Source: Nitrospirota bacterium (GTDB taxonomy: Bacteria; Nitrospirota; UBA9217). Taken from it: DNA of 64,000 bases. The stretch spans positions 1-64,000 of the forward strand of contig DATIZR010000041.1 of the NCBI GenBank assembly GCA_035516965.1. The letters run 5' to 3'. The notes beneath the pieces were generated by a model. The model made no database searches and was not told where the DNA came from. It saw only the letters and a program-made list of their open reading frames with translations. Both the position numbers and the translations under genes were made by a program. Of this stretch, positions 9,179 through 18,720 are shown one piece after another; the first letter of the stretch is position 1; every line of letters begins with the position of its first letter.

Positions 9179-9306
9179 TTTACCACGGAGGCACGGAGGA
9201 CACAGAGAAGAGCGAGAGACAATTCTATCTTATCCGTGAAAATCCGTGTTCATCCGTGGCGAAGAAGAGATTTGGTTCTCTCCGTGTCCCTGTGTCTCCG
9301 TGGTGG
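9179..9306. repeat. nested palindromic repeat between hisA and hisH
   Basis: Outer arms 9179-9210 (ACCACGGAGGCACGGAGG core) and 9276-9306 (TCCGTGTCCCTGTGTCTC core) are complementary. Inside lies a second subtype, 9231-9262, made of ATCCGTG units. Both subtypes found in other his gaps are therefore combined in one gap. Confidence 0.7.
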
Positions 9307-9309
9307 ATG

Positions 9310-9927
9310 TTACGCCTTTTGCTCTCCGAAATGCTTCAGGATCGACAGCCCCAGCGCCTGGCTCTTCTCGGGATGGAACTGGACCGCGAAGATGTTGTCC
9401 TTCCAGACGCTGGACACGAAGTCGATGCCGTAGCCTGTCGTGGTCGCGATCACGGATTTGTCCTCGGGCACCACATGAAAGGAGTGGACGAAGTAGACGT
9501 AGCTGTTCTCGGGCACATCCGCGAGCGCCGGCGGACGCCGCTTGACCGTTATCGAGTTCCAGCCCATGTGAGGAATCTTGAGGTCGGAGAACTCCGGACC
9601 CTTGAAGCGGATGACCCGGCCCTTGATGATGTCCAGTCCCTTCGACAGCCCGAACTCCTCGCTCTCGGTAAAGAGCAGCTGCAGTCCCAGGCAGATGCCG
9701 AGGAAAGGCTTGCCGGAGCCGATGGATTTGAGGACAGCCTCGATCAGCCCGTACTCCTGCAGGTTGCGCATGCAGTCCGGGAAGGCGCCCACGCCGGGCA
9801 GGACGACCTTGGAGGCGCTCAGGATCGTCTTGGCATCGCTCGTGACCACTGCCTCGCGGCCCACGCGTTCGAAGCCCTTCTGGACGCTCCGCAGGTTACC
9901 CATTCCGTAATCGATGATCGCTATCAT
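9310..9927 (-). CDS. hisH: imidazole glycerol phosphate synthase, glutaminase subunit
   Basis: A class-I glutamine amidotransferase that supplies ammonia to HisF through a protein tunnel. The 205-residue protein shows the nucleophile C79 (LGICLGLQ) and the other two members of the triad, H185 and E187 (VQFHPEKS), plus the conserved start IIDYGMGN. Length is normal. It is transcribed with hisB upstream and hisA downstream. Confidence 0.96.
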   Translation of the reverse strand: MIAIIDYGMGNLRSVQKGFERVGREAVVTSDAKTILSASKVVLPGVGAFPDCMRNLQEYGLIEAVLKSIGSGKPFLGICLGLQLLFTESEEFGLSKGLDIIKGRVIRFKGPEFSDLKIPHMGWNSITVKRRPPALADVPENSYVYFVHSFHVVPEDKSVIATTTGYGIDFVSSVWKDNIFAVQFHPEKSQALGLSILKHFGEQKA

Positions 9928-9937
9928 TGATAGACCT

Positions 9938-10018
9938 TAACCACAGAGGGCACCGAGGTGAGGCCGGCAAACAGCTGCTCTGTGAACTCCGTTAAACCTC
10001 CGAGTCCTCTGTGGTGAA
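9938..10018. repeat. palindromic intergenic repeat between hisH and hisB
   Basis: Left arm near 9938-9960 (TTAACCACAGAGGGCACCGA) and right arm near 9998-10018 (CCGAGTCCTCTGTGGTGAA) are complementary. The same terminal motif, TTAACCACAGA, borders other elements in this cluster. Confidence 0.65.
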
Positions 10019-10021
10019 TAA

Positions 10022-10612
10022 TTAAATTTTCCCCTTGGTCGAGAGCACGCCCCTGATCCGCGGATCGATGCTCGTCGCCTGATCGAGGGCGCGGCCGAAG
10101 GCCTTGAAAATGGCCTCGAGCATGTGGTGGACATCGCGGCCGTAGTGGAGGCGGACATGGAGGTTCATCCCTGCATGGTTCACCACGGACTGGAAGAAAT
10201 CTTCCGCGAGCCCGGGGTCGAAGTCCTTCAGCTTGTATTTCTTCGGCAGTTCCACCTGGTAGGCGAGATAAGGCCTGCCGGAAAGGTCCATGACGACCTG
10301 CGCCAGTGTCTCGTCCATGGGAACCGTCACATCCCCGTAGCGGCGGATGCCGCGGCTCTCGCCGAGCGCCTTCTTGAGCGCCTGGCCGAAGGCGATGCCC
10401 AGATCTTCCACCGTATGATGATCGTCGATCTCCGTATCGCCCGTTGCCTTGACGGTCAGGTCGAAGAAGCCGTGTTTCGCGATATGCGAGAACATGTGGT
10501 CCATGAAAGGGACCGACGTCTTGATCTTGTATGCGCCGGTGCCGTCGAGGTCCAGCGATATCTTGATGTCCGTTTCCTTGGTTTTGCGTTCGATCGTCGC
10601 TCTGCGTTTCAT
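10022..10612 (-). CDS. hisB: imidazoleglycerol-phosphate dehydratase
   Basis: Monofunctional manganese-dependent IGP dehydratase, 196 residues, acting after HisHF. Both halves of the duplicated fold are visible, with the metal-binding motifs DHHTVED in the first half and [10 protein letters not shown] in the second. There is no phosphatase domain, so histidinol phosphatase must be encoded elsewhere (no candidate was seen in the cluster). GAGG lies just upstream of the ATG. Confidence 0.96.
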   Translation of the reverse strand: MKRRATIERKTKETDIKISLDLDGTGAYKIKTSVPFMDHMFSHIAKHGFFDLTVKATGDTEIDDHHTVEDLGIAFGQALKKALGESRGIRRYGDVTVPMDETLAQVVMDLSGRPYLAYQVELPKKYKLKDFDPGLAEDFFQSVVNHAGMNLHVRLHYGRDVHHMLEAIFKAFGRALDQATSIDPRIRGVLSTKGKI

Positions 10613-10624
10613 AGAAAATCCTCT

Positions 10625-10704
10625 TTATTAACCACGGATGAACAGGGTAAAAAGAATAGCCACGGAGAGGTTCTCAATCTGCGCTCATCTGCGCAAATCT
10701 GCGG
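10625..10704. repeat. repeat element overlapping the end of hisC
   Basis: Starts TTAACCACGGATGAACAGGG at 10628-10647 and contains GCCACGGAGAGG. Its other arm (CTGCGCTCATCTGCGCAAAT and following) runs to about 10704, past the hisC stop at 10685. The final HisC residues (DLRR) are thus encoded inside the repeat, as if the element had landed on the end of the gene and supplied its stop codon. Confidence 0.6.
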
Positions 10705-11776
10705 CCAAAATGGTTTTCAGTTTATTTAAAAACTCCCGATTCTCTTCCGGCGTGCCGATGGTCACGCGCAGGCAGTTTTTGAGCGGACCCGGCCTGTCCA
10801 AGTTCTTGACCAGTATTCCGGACCGCTTTAATTTCTTATGGATGGCCGTAGCGTCCGATTTGCTTCGTATCAGGATGAAGTTGGTCTCAGACGGGTAGGC
10901 AACGACCCCCGGCATACGCGAGAGTGCATTATAGAGCTTTTGACGCTCTGAAATCAACAGGCCTATCTGGCGGTCGATGACATCCCTGTGCTCCAGGGCC
11001 GCAACCGCGACCGCCTGGGACAGGCTGTTGATGTTGTAGGGCAACCGGATTTTGTTCAGCTCGTTTACGATCTCTTCGGACGCGGTCAATACGCCAATCC
11101 GGAGCCCGGCGAACCCGATCTTGGAGAGCGTCCGGAGAATGATCAGGTTCGGATACTTCTTCATCTGCGCCAGCCACGTCCTGCCCGAAAAACTGTAATA
11201 GGCTTCATCAATGACGACAGCGGCTCCGCTTCTCTCCATGATCGCTCGGACCGCCCTGTCAGAGAACCGGTTTCCCGTGGGATTGTTCGGGACGGCAAGG
11301 AAGATCAGCCTGGCCCGGCTCTTCTTCGCCGCCCGGATCATTGCGTCGGCGTCAAGGTCGAAGTTTTCATCCAGGGGGGCCGTGACGACGCCTTGTGCCA
11401 GTGCCCGCGAGGTGATGTCGTACATTGCGAAGGTCGGAACCGGGACCAGCACCGGACCGCCGAAAGCGAGGATAATGGTCTGGATCAGCTCATCGGACCC
11501 GTTGCCGAGGATCATCTGTTCCGGCTTCATACGCCAGAGCGACGCGATGGCCTTTTTCAGATCCTTTGCCGAAGGGTCGGGGTACAGGTTGATCCGCGCG
11601 TTTCCGGCAACAGCGGCGATCTGTTTCCGCACGGTATGCGGCAGAACGTAGGGGTTCTCCATCGCGTCGAGCTTGATTCGGACCGGCGTTTCATCCACGT
11701 GGTATGCTGCGAGCTTCCTGACCGCTGGCCTCACGAGCCTCAGGATATTGCCTGTTCTTGTCGATTTTGTGCTCAT
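10685..11776 (-). CDS. hisC: histidinol-phosphate aminotransferase
   Basis: PLP-dependent transamination of imidazole acetol phosphate with glutamate. The start at 11776 (MSTKSTRTGN) is chosen because the frame upstream is unrelated and because a promoter -10 ends 8 bp before it. Visible are the GNGSDELI motif, NNPTGN, DEAYYSFSG and the PLP-lysine region TLSKIGFAGLR near residue 220. About 363 residues, normal for the family. It lies apart from hisG/hisD, separated by the divergent pair at 11823-14065, so it probably heads its own transcript through hisB, hisH, hisA and hisF. The C-terminus is encoded within a repeat element. Confidence 0.95.
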   Translation of the reverse strand: MSTKSTRTGNILRLVRPAVRKLAAYHVDETPVRIKLDAMENPYVLPHTVRKQIAAVAGNARINLYPDPSAKDLKKAIASLWRMKPEQMILGNGSDELIQTIILAFGGPVLVPVPTFAMYDITSRALAQGVVTAPLDENFDLDADAMIRAAKKSRARLIFLAVPNNPTGNRFSDRAVRAIMERSGAAVVIDEAYYSFSGRTWLAQMKKYPNLIILRTLSKIGFAGLRIGVLTASEEIVNELNKIRLPYNINSLSQAVAVAALEHRDVIDRQIGLLISERQKLYNALSRMPGVVAYPSETNFILIRSKSDATAIHKKLKRSGILVKNLDRPGPLKNCLRVTIGTPEENREFLNKLKTILAADLRR

Positions 11777-11813
11777 TTTCCGATAATATACAGTAAACAT
11801 GCAGCAGGTACAA
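11758..11813. promoter_or_regulatory. overlapping divergent promoters (hisC and the exported thioredoxin-domain gene)
   Basis: Minus strand: TTGTAC (11813-11808) and TATATT (11790-11785), 17 bp apart; the -10 ends 8 bp before the hisC ATG, so that message would be essentially leaderless. Plus strand: TTGTCG (11758-11763) and GATAAT (11782-11787), 18 bp apart, leading to a message with an AGGAG site for the ATG at 11823. The two -10 boxes overlap, so the two promoters should compete. Confidence 0.55.
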
Positions 11814-11822
11814 GGAGAAAAA

Positions 11823-13673
11823 ATGGCGAAACGCCTGTTATCGCACGCCATTATGCTCGGGATCTTCATCATCGTGCTTGCTCATCAGACGTCCTTTGCC
11901 TCGGATTTCCGGTTCTCGCCAAGACCTAACACGGCTCATCTGGTCCAGTGGAGAACCTGGGGCAAGGAAGCACTGGGCGAAGCGCGGAACAGGAACAGGC
12001 CGATCCTGCTCTCCCTCAGCGCGGTCTGGTGCCACTGGTGCCACGTGATGGATGAGACAACGTACTCCGATGAGGCGGTTATTCGGTATATCAACGACCA
12101 CTTCATACCCATCAGGGTCGATGCGGACCTGCGGCCCGACATCGACGGCCTGTACAACCAGGGAGGCTGGCCGAGCACGGTCTTCCTCACGCCTGAGGGC
12201 GAGGTGATCTCGGGCGGCAATTACATCCCTGTCGATGCAATGAGGACGCGCATGGAACAGGTGGTGGAGGTCTTCACGAATGACAAGGGGAGGATCTCGA
12301 AGAGGATCGAAGCCTTCCGGGAGAGGCGATCGTCGCCGGTATTCAGCGAAGGAGAATTCCGGAGCGCCGATGTCATCGACAATATCATCCAGAAAACGAA
12401 GAACTCCTTCGATGAAGAGCACGGCGGTTTCGGTTCAGGCCAGAAGTTCCCAAGCCCCCCGACGCTGGACCTGTTGCTTTCGATCTTCGTGAAGACCAAC
12501 GATCGGGAAGTCAAAAAAGTAATGACAGCGACCCTGGATCACATGGCTGCGGGAGAGATCCATGACCGCGTAGAGGGCGGGTTCTTCCGGTATGCAACGG
12601 AGCCGGATTGGAGCAAGCCTCACTATGAGAAGATGCTCGACGTGAACGCCGGGCTCATCAGGAACTACGCGGATGCAGGGCGTGTCTTTGGCCGGGAGGA
12701 TTACCGCCGCATCGCGGACCAGACCATTCGCTATGTCAGGGCCAGCCTCTTTGACCGGAGATCAGGGGCTTTCTATGGCAGTCAGGACGCCGATGAGGAA
12801 TACTACCGGCGCCATGACCGGAAGGGCCTGAAAATTCCCGGGATAGACAGGACCGTATATGCTGATTCCTCTGCGCTTATGATCACCTCGCTAGCAGCGG
12901 CCTCGTCATCGACGGGGAATGGCGACTATCTGGCAATGGCGAAGCAGGGCGCTGACTTCCTGCTCGACAGGCTGTATTCCGTTGACCAGGGGGTCTTTCA
13001 CTCGTACCATGACGGTCACCGGGCATTGTCCGGACAGCTTCTGGACAATGCTCTCGTCGGTTCCGCACTGCTCGACCTGTACGAACTGACCGCGGAAAAA
13101 CGATATCGTGCGATTGCGACCGCGCTGGGAGTCCTGATCCTGCGGAAATTTTTCGATCCCAAGGCAGGGGCATTCAAACCGAACCTCGGGACGACGGGCG
13201 CGGAGCCGGTCACTGCAGGCATCATGGCGGACGTGAGCCGGCCGGCCGCCAATTACCGCGCCCTCCAGTTCCTCGGCAGGCTGCACCATCTGAACAGGGA
13301 CAAAGAAATGAAGCTCGTGGTCGAAAAGGTTGCCGCGATCTTTTCCGGCGAATACAAGCGGTATCCTCCATACTCCGCGCTCTACGGCAACGCGGTCCTG
13401 TGGGTGAATGAAGACATCCCGGAGATCACCATCATGGCGGAGAAGCCACATTTCGGGCCCTACCTGAGGGCATTACAAGGGGTGTTTTTCCCGCTCAAGA
13501 CTGTTCGGTATCTGTCGCTCTCCGATGATGAGCAGGAGATAAAGGCACTGGGATATCCTATGCAGGAAGCGGCCTATGTCTGCCGGGGAAAACGATGCTC
13601 TGCTCCCGTCAGGAAACCCGGGAGGCTCAAGGATGAGCTGGGGCTGGTCGTGCAGCAGGGGGGCGTACCGTGA
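11823..13673 (+). CDS. exported thioredoxin-domain protein of the YyaL/DUF255 family
   Basis: Start at 11823 has AGGAG 5 nt upstream and gives a signal peptide or anchor (about residues 3-26, LLSHAIMLGIFIIVLAHQ). The 616-residue protein then has a DUF255 thioredoxin-like domain with C70-H-W-C73 and the cis-Pro region GGWPSTVFL, followed by a long alpha/alpha-barrel-like region of the N-acylglucosamine-epimerase type. YyaL/SSP411 relatives are usually cytosolic and about 650-700 residues, so an export signal is unusual. Function of the family is not established; a redox role is inference from CHWC. It overlaps the next gene by 4 nt and interrupts the his cluster on the opposite strand. Confidence 0.8.
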   Translation: MAKRLLSHAIMLGIFIIVLAHQTSFASDFRFSPRPNTAHLVQWRTWGKEALGEARNRNRPILLSLSAVWCHWCHVMDETTYSDEAVIRYINDHFIPIRVDADLRPDIDGLYNQGGWPSTVFLTPEGEVISGGNYIPVDAMRTRMEQVVEVFTNDKGRISKRIEAFRERRSSPVFSEGEFRSADVIDNIIQKTKNSFDEEHGGFGSGQKFPSPPTLDLLLSIFVKTNDREVKKVMTATLDHMAAGEIHDRVEGGFFRYATEPDWSKPHYEKMLDVNAGLIRNYADAGRVFGREDYRRIADQTIRYVRASLFDRRSGAFYGSQDADEEYYRRHDRKGLKIPGIDRTVYADSSALMITSLAAASSSTGNGDYLAMAKQGADFLLDRLYSVDQGVFHSYHDGHRALSGQLLDNALVGSALLDLYELTAEKRYRAIATALGVLILRKFFDPKAGAFKPNLGTTGAEPVTAGIMADVSRPAANYRALQFLGRLHHLNRDKEMKLVVEKVAAIFSGEYKRYPPYSALYGNAVLWVNEDIPEITIMAEKPHFGPYLRALQGVFFPLKTVRYLSLSDDEQEIKALGYPMQEAAYVCRGKRCSAPVRKPGRLKDELGLVVQQGGVP

Positions 13674-14065
13674 AGAGCATTCACGTGGCCTGCGCGATCA
13701 TAGAGCATGACGGAAGGGTACTCTGCACCCAGCGAAGCGAGATCATGAGCCTGCCCCTGAAATGGGAGTTCCCGGGCGGAAAGATCAAGGAAGGAGAAAC
13801 GCCCGAGGAATGCCTCAAGCGGGAATTGCGCGAAGAACTGGATGTGGAGATCACTGTCGGCCGGGCGCTCACCCTGACGACTCATCGGTATCCGGAGTTC
13901 ACGGTCACGCTCTATCCCTTCCTCTGCACGATCATCTCGGGAACGATCACGCTGCATGAGCACGCGGCGCTCGCCTGGATGCGCCCGGAGGAAATGCCTA
14001 AGCTGGACTGGGCTGAAGCGGACTGGCCGGTGATCGAGGAATACCGGAAAAGAAACCTGACATAG
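13670..14065 (+). CDS. Nudix hydrolase, MutT-like (8-oxo-dGTP/CTP pyrophosphohydrolase)
   Basis: A 131-residue Nudix protein with the full box (GKIKEGETPEECLKRELREE, residues about 36-55), preceded by EFPGG. It resembles the MutT/NudG group that removes oxidised or modified nucleotides. The GTG start at 13670 overlaps the stop of the upstream gene in the GTGA arrangement, indicating translational coupling. A bidirectional terminator follows. Confidence 0.9.
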   Translation: MKSIHVACAIIEHDGRVLCTQRSEIMSLPLKWEFPGGKIKEGETPEECLKRELREELDVEITVGRALTLTTHRYPEFTVTLYPFLCTIISGTITLHEHAALAWMRPEEMPKLDWAEADWPVIEEYRKRNLT

Positions 14066-14095
14066 ACGGGCGGCGACGGAAGAACTGAGAAGAAA

Positions 14096-14120
14096 AAAGG
14101 CGGCCGTTGGGGCCGCCTTT
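14096..14120. terminator. bidirectional terminator between mutT-like gene and hisG
   Basis: AAAGGCGGCC (14096-14105) pairs with GGCCGCCTTT (14111-14120) across a 5-nt loop, with an A-run on the left and T-rich sequence on the right. It can end transcripts from both convergent genes, which separates hisG/hisD from hisC. Confidence 0.85.
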
Positions 14121-14125
14121 CTGAT

Positions 14126-15049
14126 TTACGGGATGACTTTGTTCAGGGGATACTCGATGATCCCCGAGGCTCCCCGGCGCTTGAGCCGGGGGATGAGGTT
14201 CCGGGCCTGCTTCTCGTCAAGCATGACCTCGAGGCTCACCCACTCGGGGTCGGCCTGGTGGGAGATCGTCGGCGAGTGCATCGCCGGGAGGATGCCGCAT
14301 ATCTCCTTGAGCGCCTTCTTCGGCACGTTCATCTTGAGGCCGACCTTCTCCTCGGCAGCGAGCGCTCCCTGGAGCAGCATGGCCATGTTCTCGATCTTTT
14401 TCCGCTTCCAGGGATCCGCCCAGGCCTTCCTGTTCGCGATGAGCCGCGTGGTGGACTCGAGCATCGTCTCCACGATCCTGAGCTTGTTCGCCTTGAGCGA
14501 GCTGCCGGTCTCGGTCAGCTCCACGATGGCGTCGGCGAGCTTCGGCGGCTTCACTTCCGTGGCGCCCCAGGAGAACTCGATATCGGCGGTCACGCCCTTG
14601 GATTTGAGGTAGCGCTTCGTATACCCCACGAGCTCGGTGGCGATACGCTTGCCCTTCAGCTCCTTGATGGTCTTGATAGGCGAGTCCTCGGGCACGGCCA
14701 CGACCCAGCGCACCGGGTTCAGCCCGCCTTTGGCGTAGCGCAGCTCGGCGACTTCGACAACGTCGGCGTTCTGCTCCAGGATCCAGTCCTTGCCGGTGAG
14801 GCCCACGTCGAAGATCCCGTTGTCCACGTACCGGGCCATCTCCTGGGCGCGGACCATGATGCATTCTATGTCCGCGTCGTCGATGCTCGGGTAGTAGCTC
14901 CGCGAGCTCACCTGGATGCGGTAGCCGGCCTTGCCGAAGAGCTTGAACGTCGATTCCTGGAGGCTCCCCTTGGGGAGGCCGAGCTTGAGCTTGGGAGCAA
15001 CTGGCGCAACCACGGTTTTCGGTGATATTACTTTCGCTTTTTTCGGCAT
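14126..15049 (-). CDS. hisG: ATP phosphoribosyltransferase, long form
   Basis: First step of histidine synthesis: ATP + PRPP to phosphoribosyl-ATP. Start at 15049 (MPKKAKV) has AAGGAG 6 nt upstream. The core begins [14 protein letters not shown] and contains GLTGKDWI, the PRPP loop region around [10 protein letters not shown], and [10 protein letters not shown]. At 307 residues with the C-terminal domain (about 225-300), it is the long, histidine-inhibited form, which does not need HisZ; no hisZ is present nearby. The first 20 residues are a family-atypical Lys/Val/Pro-rich extension. Confidence 0.95.
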   Translation of the reverse strand: MPKKAKVISPKTVVAPVAPKLKLGLPKGSLQESTFKLFGKAGYRIQVSSRSYYPSIDDADIECIMVRAQEMARYVDNGIFDVGLTGKDWILEQNADVVEVAELRYAKGGLNPVRWVVAVPEDSPIKTIKELKGKRIATELVGYTKRYLKSKGVTADIEFSWGATEVKPPKLADAIVELTETGSSLKANKLRIVETMLESTTRLIANRKAWADPWKRKKIENMAMLLQGALAAEEKVGLKMNVPKKALKEICGILPAMHSPTISHQADPEWVSLEVMLDEKQARNLIPRLKRRGASGIIEYPLNKVIP

Positions 15050-15086
15050 GCAATGCTCCTTCAACCGCTGCTAAAAAGTGACTTCA

Positions 15087-15155
15087 TTTAACCACAGATG
15101 AACACGGTAAAGCAAGAAGCTTTTGAATTTTTAAACCGTGTTTATCCGTGGTTAC
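15087..15155. repeat. palindromic repeat between hisG and hisD
   Basis: Left arm 15087-15108 (TTAACCACAGATGAACACGG) pairs with right arm 15132-15155 (ACCGTGTTTATCCGTGGTTA). This is the GATGAACACGG subtype, among the cleanest copies in the window. Confidence 0.75.
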
Positions 15156-15158
15156 AAT

Positions 15159-16451
15159 CTATTTTTTCGCCATCCGCACCCGGATCGTGTTCCCGTGCGC
15201 TTCGAGGCCCTCCACGTCGGCGATCTGCATGACCGCCTCGCTCACCTTGTCCAGCCCGTCCCGCGTATAGAAGATGAGGCTGGACTTCTTCATGAAGCTG
15301 TCCGTGGACAGGGGAGAGAAGAACCTTGCCGTTCCCCCGGTGGGCAACACGTGGTTCGGTCCGGCAACGTAATCGCCGACCGACTCAGGCGTGTAGTGGC
15401 CGAGGAAGATGGCCCCCGCATTCCTGATCAGTCCGAGCAGCTCAAAGGGCTTTTCAACGGCGAGTTCGAGGTGTTCCGGAGCGATGGAGTTCGAGACTTC
15501 GGCGGCCTGCTGCAGGTCCTCGACCAGCACGATGGCGCCGAACCGGTCGATGGCCTTGCGGGCGATCTCTTTCCGGGACAGATTCGCGAGCTGGCGTTCG
15601 ACTTCGGCGTTGACCTTCTCCGCGAGCTCCCGCGAGGTCGTGATCAGGATCGACGAGGCAAGCTCGTCGTGCTCGGCCTGTGAAAGCAGGTCCGAGGCGA
15701 CGAACGCGGGGTCTGCGCTCAGGTCCGCGATGACCAGGATCTCGCTGGGTCCCGCGATCATATCGATGTCGACCTGGCCGAAGACGTAGCGCTTTGCGGT
15801 AGCAACGTAGATGTTCCCGGGTCCCACGATCTTGTCCACCTTGGGGATTGTGGCGGTCCCGTAAGCCATGGCCGCGATGGCCTGAGCGCCCCCGATCTTG
15901 TAGATCTCGGAGACGCCGGCGATGTCCGCCGCCACCAGGATGTAGGGGTTCAAGGTGCCGCCCGGCACCGGCGAGCACATCACGAGCTGATCAACACCGG
16001 CCACCTTCGCGGGGATAACGTTCATGAGGACCGACGACGGATAGCAGGCCTTTCCGCCGGGCACGTACACCCCGGCGCTCCGGATGGGGCGCGCGAGCTG
16101 GCCGAGGATCACGCCGTCCGCCTCCTGGCTGACCCAGGAGCTGAGCTTCTGCTTCTCATGGAAGGCGCGTATATTCCGGGCCGCGAGCTTGAGCGCCTCA
16201 ACTTTGGTCGCGTCAACCTTCGTGTAGGCGTCCCTGACATCCTCGGCGGAGACCCGGATATCCTTCAGCGTGAGCCTGACCTTGTCGAACTTCTCCGTAT
16301 ATTCAAGGACAGCGGGGTCGCCCTCCTTGCGCACGCGCTCCACGACCTCTTTCACAGTGACGGCCACTTCCTCGGTCGCGGTCTCGCCGCGGTTCACGAT
16401 GCGCTTGAGCTCCGCCCCGATGTCCTTCTGCTGCGAGTCAATGATCTTCAT
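15159..16451 (-). CDS. hisD: histidinol dehydrogenase
   Basis: Zinc- and NAD-dependent oxidation of histidinol to histidine in two steps. The 430-residue protein has normal length, with the signature region around GPSEILVIAD and the zinc-site motif SQAEHDELA; HVLPTGGTARF and EHLEL motifs are also intact. GAGG precedes the ATG. It follows murA on the minus strand with a repeat element in the gap. Confidence 0.97.
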   Translation of the reverse strand: MKIIDSQQKDIGAELKRIVNRGETATEEVAVTVKEVVERVRKEGDPAVLEYTEKFDKVRLTLKDIRVSAEDVRDAYTKVDATKVEALKLAARNIRAFHEKQKLSSWVSQEADGVILGQLARPIRSAGVYVPGGKACYPSSVLMNVIPAKVAGVDQLVMCSPVPGGTLNPYILVAADIAGVSEIYKIGGAQAIAAMAYGTATIPKVDKIVGPGNIYVATAKRYVFGQVDIDMIAGPSEILVIADLSADPAFVASDLLSQAEHDELASSILITTSRELAEKVNAEVERQLANLSRKEIARKAIDRFGAIVLVEDLQQAAEVSNSIAPEHLELAVEKPFELLGLIRNAGAIFLGHYTPESVGDYVAGPNHVLPTGGTARFFSPLSTDSFMKKSSLIFYTRDGLDKVSEAVMQIADVEGLEAHGNTIRVRMAKK

Positions 16452-16471
16452 GATAATACCTCAAATCAGTA

Positions 16472-16541
16472 TGAACCACGGATGAACACGGATAAACCTA
16501 AACTTCTTGTCTTGTCATGAACCGTGAGAATCGGTGGTTGA
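16472..16541. repeat. palindromic repeat between hisD and murA
   Basis: Left arm 16472-16498 (GAACCACGGATGAACACGGA) and right arm 16518-16541 (GAACCGTGAGAATCGGTGGT) are complementary with a few mismatches. It fills most of the 90-bp gap and abuts the murA stop. Confidence 0.7.
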
Positions 16542-17789
16542 CTAAACTCTCTTAATATCCGCTCCCAGCGCTGACAGCTTTTCCTCGATGCTCTCGTAGC
16601 CCCGGTCGAGGTGGTAGATGCGCGATATCTCGGTCTGGCCTTCCGCCGCGAGCCCGGCGAGGATGAGCGATGCGCTCGCGCGGAGGTCCGTTGCCATCAC
16701 CGGGGCCCCGGACAGTTTTGCGACGCCCTTGACCACGGCGCTCCGCCCCTCGATCACGATGTTCGCCCCCATGCGCCTGAGCTCCGCCACATGGGTGAAC
16801 CGGTTCTCGAAAATGGTCTCGTTGATCACGCTCGTTCCGCCCGCCAGTGCCATGAGGCTCATGAACTGGGCCTGCATGTCCGTCGGAAACCCCGGATAGG
16901 GAAGGGTCTTGACGTCCACCGGTCTGATATCCCTGTTGCCGTGGACCGTGATCGTACCATTGCCCGGCCTGATCTCCGCGCCCGTTTCGCTCACTTTCGT
17001 CAGCAGTGCGTCCAGGTGCCCGGCATTGCAGTCCCTGATGGTAACAGCCCCGCCCGTGATGGCTGCCGCGATCACGAAGGTCCCCGTCTCGATCCGGTCC
17101 GGCAGGACCCGGTAGTTCATGGGCTTCAGCGTTTCGACGCCCGTGATCCTGATGACATCGGTCCCGGCTCCCTCGATCTTCGCCCCCATCTGGACCAGCG
17201 CGTGCGCAAGGTCCACGACCTCGGGCTCCCGCGCCGCGTTCTCGAGGATCGTTTCACCCTCGGCCAGCGTTGCCGCCATCATCAGGTTCTCGGTGCCCGT
17301 TACGGTCACGATATCGAAGTAGATATGCGCGCCCTTGAGCCGTTTTGCCCGGGCAACGACGTAGCCATGCTCGATATCGACAACGGCACCCATCTTCTGG
17401 AGGCCCATGATATGCAGATTGACGGGCCTGGCGCCGATGGCGCAGCCGCCGGGGAGCGAGACGCGGGCTTTGCCGAAGCGGGCCACGAGCGGGCCGAGAA
17501 CGAGTACGGACGCCCTCATGGTCCTGACGAGGTCATAGGGCGCCTCCGGGCTCGCGAGCCTGGAGGAGTCGAGGACCGCAGCGTGATCCGTGAGCTCAAT
17601 GTCCACGCCCATGTTCCGCAGGATCCTTGCGAGCGTTTTCACATCCACCAGCGAGGGCACGTTCGCTATCCGGTGCTCGCCCTCGCACAGCAGGGATGCC
17701 GTGATGATCGGCAGCGCCGCGTTCTTGGCCCCGCTGATCGTGACTTCGCCTTCCAGTTTTTTGCCGCCGTTGATGATGATAGATTTCAT
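16542..17789 (-). CDS. murA: UDP-N-acetylglucosamine 1-carboxyvinyltransferase
   Basis: First committed step of peptidoglycan synthesis, adding enolpyruvate from PEP to UDP-GlcNAc. The 415-residue protein contains the catalytic cysteine in [13 protein letters not shown] (about residue 118; fosfomycin target), the N-terminal [17 protein letters not shown] and the typical double-domain repeat. murA directly before his genes is a conserved order in Desulfobacterota and Nitrospirota. No clear Shine-Dalgarno is seen; a repeat element lies upstream. Confidence 0.97.
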   Translation of the reverse strand: MKSIIINGGKKLEGEVTISGAKNAALPIITASLLCEGEHRIANVPSLVDVKTLARILRNMGVDIELTDHAAVLDSSRLASPEAPYDLVRTMRASVLVLGPLVARFGKARVSLPGGCAIGARPVNLHIMGLQKMGAVVDIEHGYVVARAKRLKGAHIYFDIVTVTGTENLMMAATLAEGETILENAAREPEVVDLAHALVQMGAKIEGAGTDVIRITGVETLKPMNYRVLPDRIETGTFVIAAAITGGAVTIRDCNAGHLDALLTKVSETGAEIRPGNGTITVHGNRDIRPVDVKTLPYPGFPTDMQAQFMSLMALAGGTSVINETIFENRFTHVAELRRMGANIVIEGRSAVVKGVAKLSGAPVMATDLRASASLILAGLAAEGQTEISRIYHLDRGYESIEEKLSALGADIKRV

Positions 17790-17850
17790 GGTTTAACCGC
17801 AGGGACGCGCGGATGAGTACAGGAATGCTCAAAACCTGTTGATCCGTGCT
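17790..17850. repeat. degenerate repeat between murA and prmC
   Basis: Begins GGTTTAACCGCAGGGACGCG and ends CTGTTGATCCGTGCTTC, with a CGCGGATGA core. It is a worn copy of the TTAACCACGGATGAA family; pairing of the arms is partial. Confidence 0.5.
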
Positions 17851-17852
17851 TC

Positions 17853-18713
17853 CTACTTCTTTTGCATTCTCATGACCCGGTCAATGCCGGCCAGGTCCTT
17901 CAGTATCTCCGTCCCGGCATATGCTCCGGATCGGGCAGCCATGGCGATCAGCGTCTCGGCCTGCCCGATACCCATTTCCATGATCAGCGAGCCATGCCTC
18001 TTCAAAAAGGGAGAAGCTTCCGAGATGATCCGTTCATGAAATTCGGTACCATCGGGGCCGGCGATCAGCGCCTGCTCCGGTTCGAAATCCCTGACCTCGG
18101 GCTGCAGTGCAGGCATATCCTTTGTCGGTATGTAAGGCGGATTCGCTGTTATCAGGTCAACCTGTCCCCGGATATCGAGCTCTTCGAGAGGTTGGAACAG
18201 ATCTCCCTCCAGGAAGCGGATCCGTTCTGTTACACCGTGCATCCGGGCATTCTCCCTCGCGATGCCGAGGGCTCGATCTGATGTATCGCTTGCGAAGATG
18301 CGCGACGCCGGAAATTCTTTTGCCAGGCTGACCGCAATGCATCCCGATCCCGTGCAGAGATCGATGATTGCCGGCTTGGGAATGTCCTGCAGCGAACGAA
18401 TCGCCGTTTCCACCACGAGTTCCGTTTCGGGCCGCGGGATCAGGACATCGCGGGTAACAATGAATTCCAGCCTCCAGAACTCCTGTCTGCCGACGATATA
18501 CTGGAGCGGCTCCCTCTGCGCCCTGCGATCAACGAGCTCCTGATACAGCCTTTCCTCCCCGGCATCCAGGACGTCGTCAATGTGAGTAAAGACCCAGGCC
18601 CGGTCCTTGACCAGGATATGGGAAAGAAGGAGCTCTGCGTCGAGCCGGGCTGTACTTATGCCGCTCTTCAAGAAGACCTGTGATGCGTGATGGAGTGCGT
18701 CAGCGACTGTCAA
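17853..18713 (-). CDS. prmC: peptide chain release factor N5-glutamine methyltransferase
   Basis: Methylates the Gln of the GGQ motif of release factors. The 286-residue protein has the N-terminal helical domain, the SAM motif DLCTGSGCIA (about 118-127) and the substrate motif NPPYIP near 190. It follows prfA, its substrate, as in most bacteria. The start is a TTG at 18713 (MTVADALHHA by initiation); there is no better in-frame start and no obvious ribosome site. Confidence 0.95.
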   Translation of the reverse strand: MTVADALHHASQVFLKSGISTARLDAELLLSHILVKDRAWVFTHIDDVLDAGEERLYQELVDRRAQREPLQYIVGRQEFWRLEFIVTRDVLIPRPETELVVETAIRSLQDIPKPAIIDLCTGSGCIAVSLAKEFPASRIFASDTSDRALGIARENARMHGVTERIRFLEGDLFQPLEELDIRGQVDLITANPPYIPTKDMPALQPEVRDFEPEQALIAGPDGTEFHERIISEASPFLKRHGSLIMEMGIGQAETLIAMAARSGAYAGTEILKDLAGIDRVMRMQKK

Positions 18714-18720
18714 AGGATTA

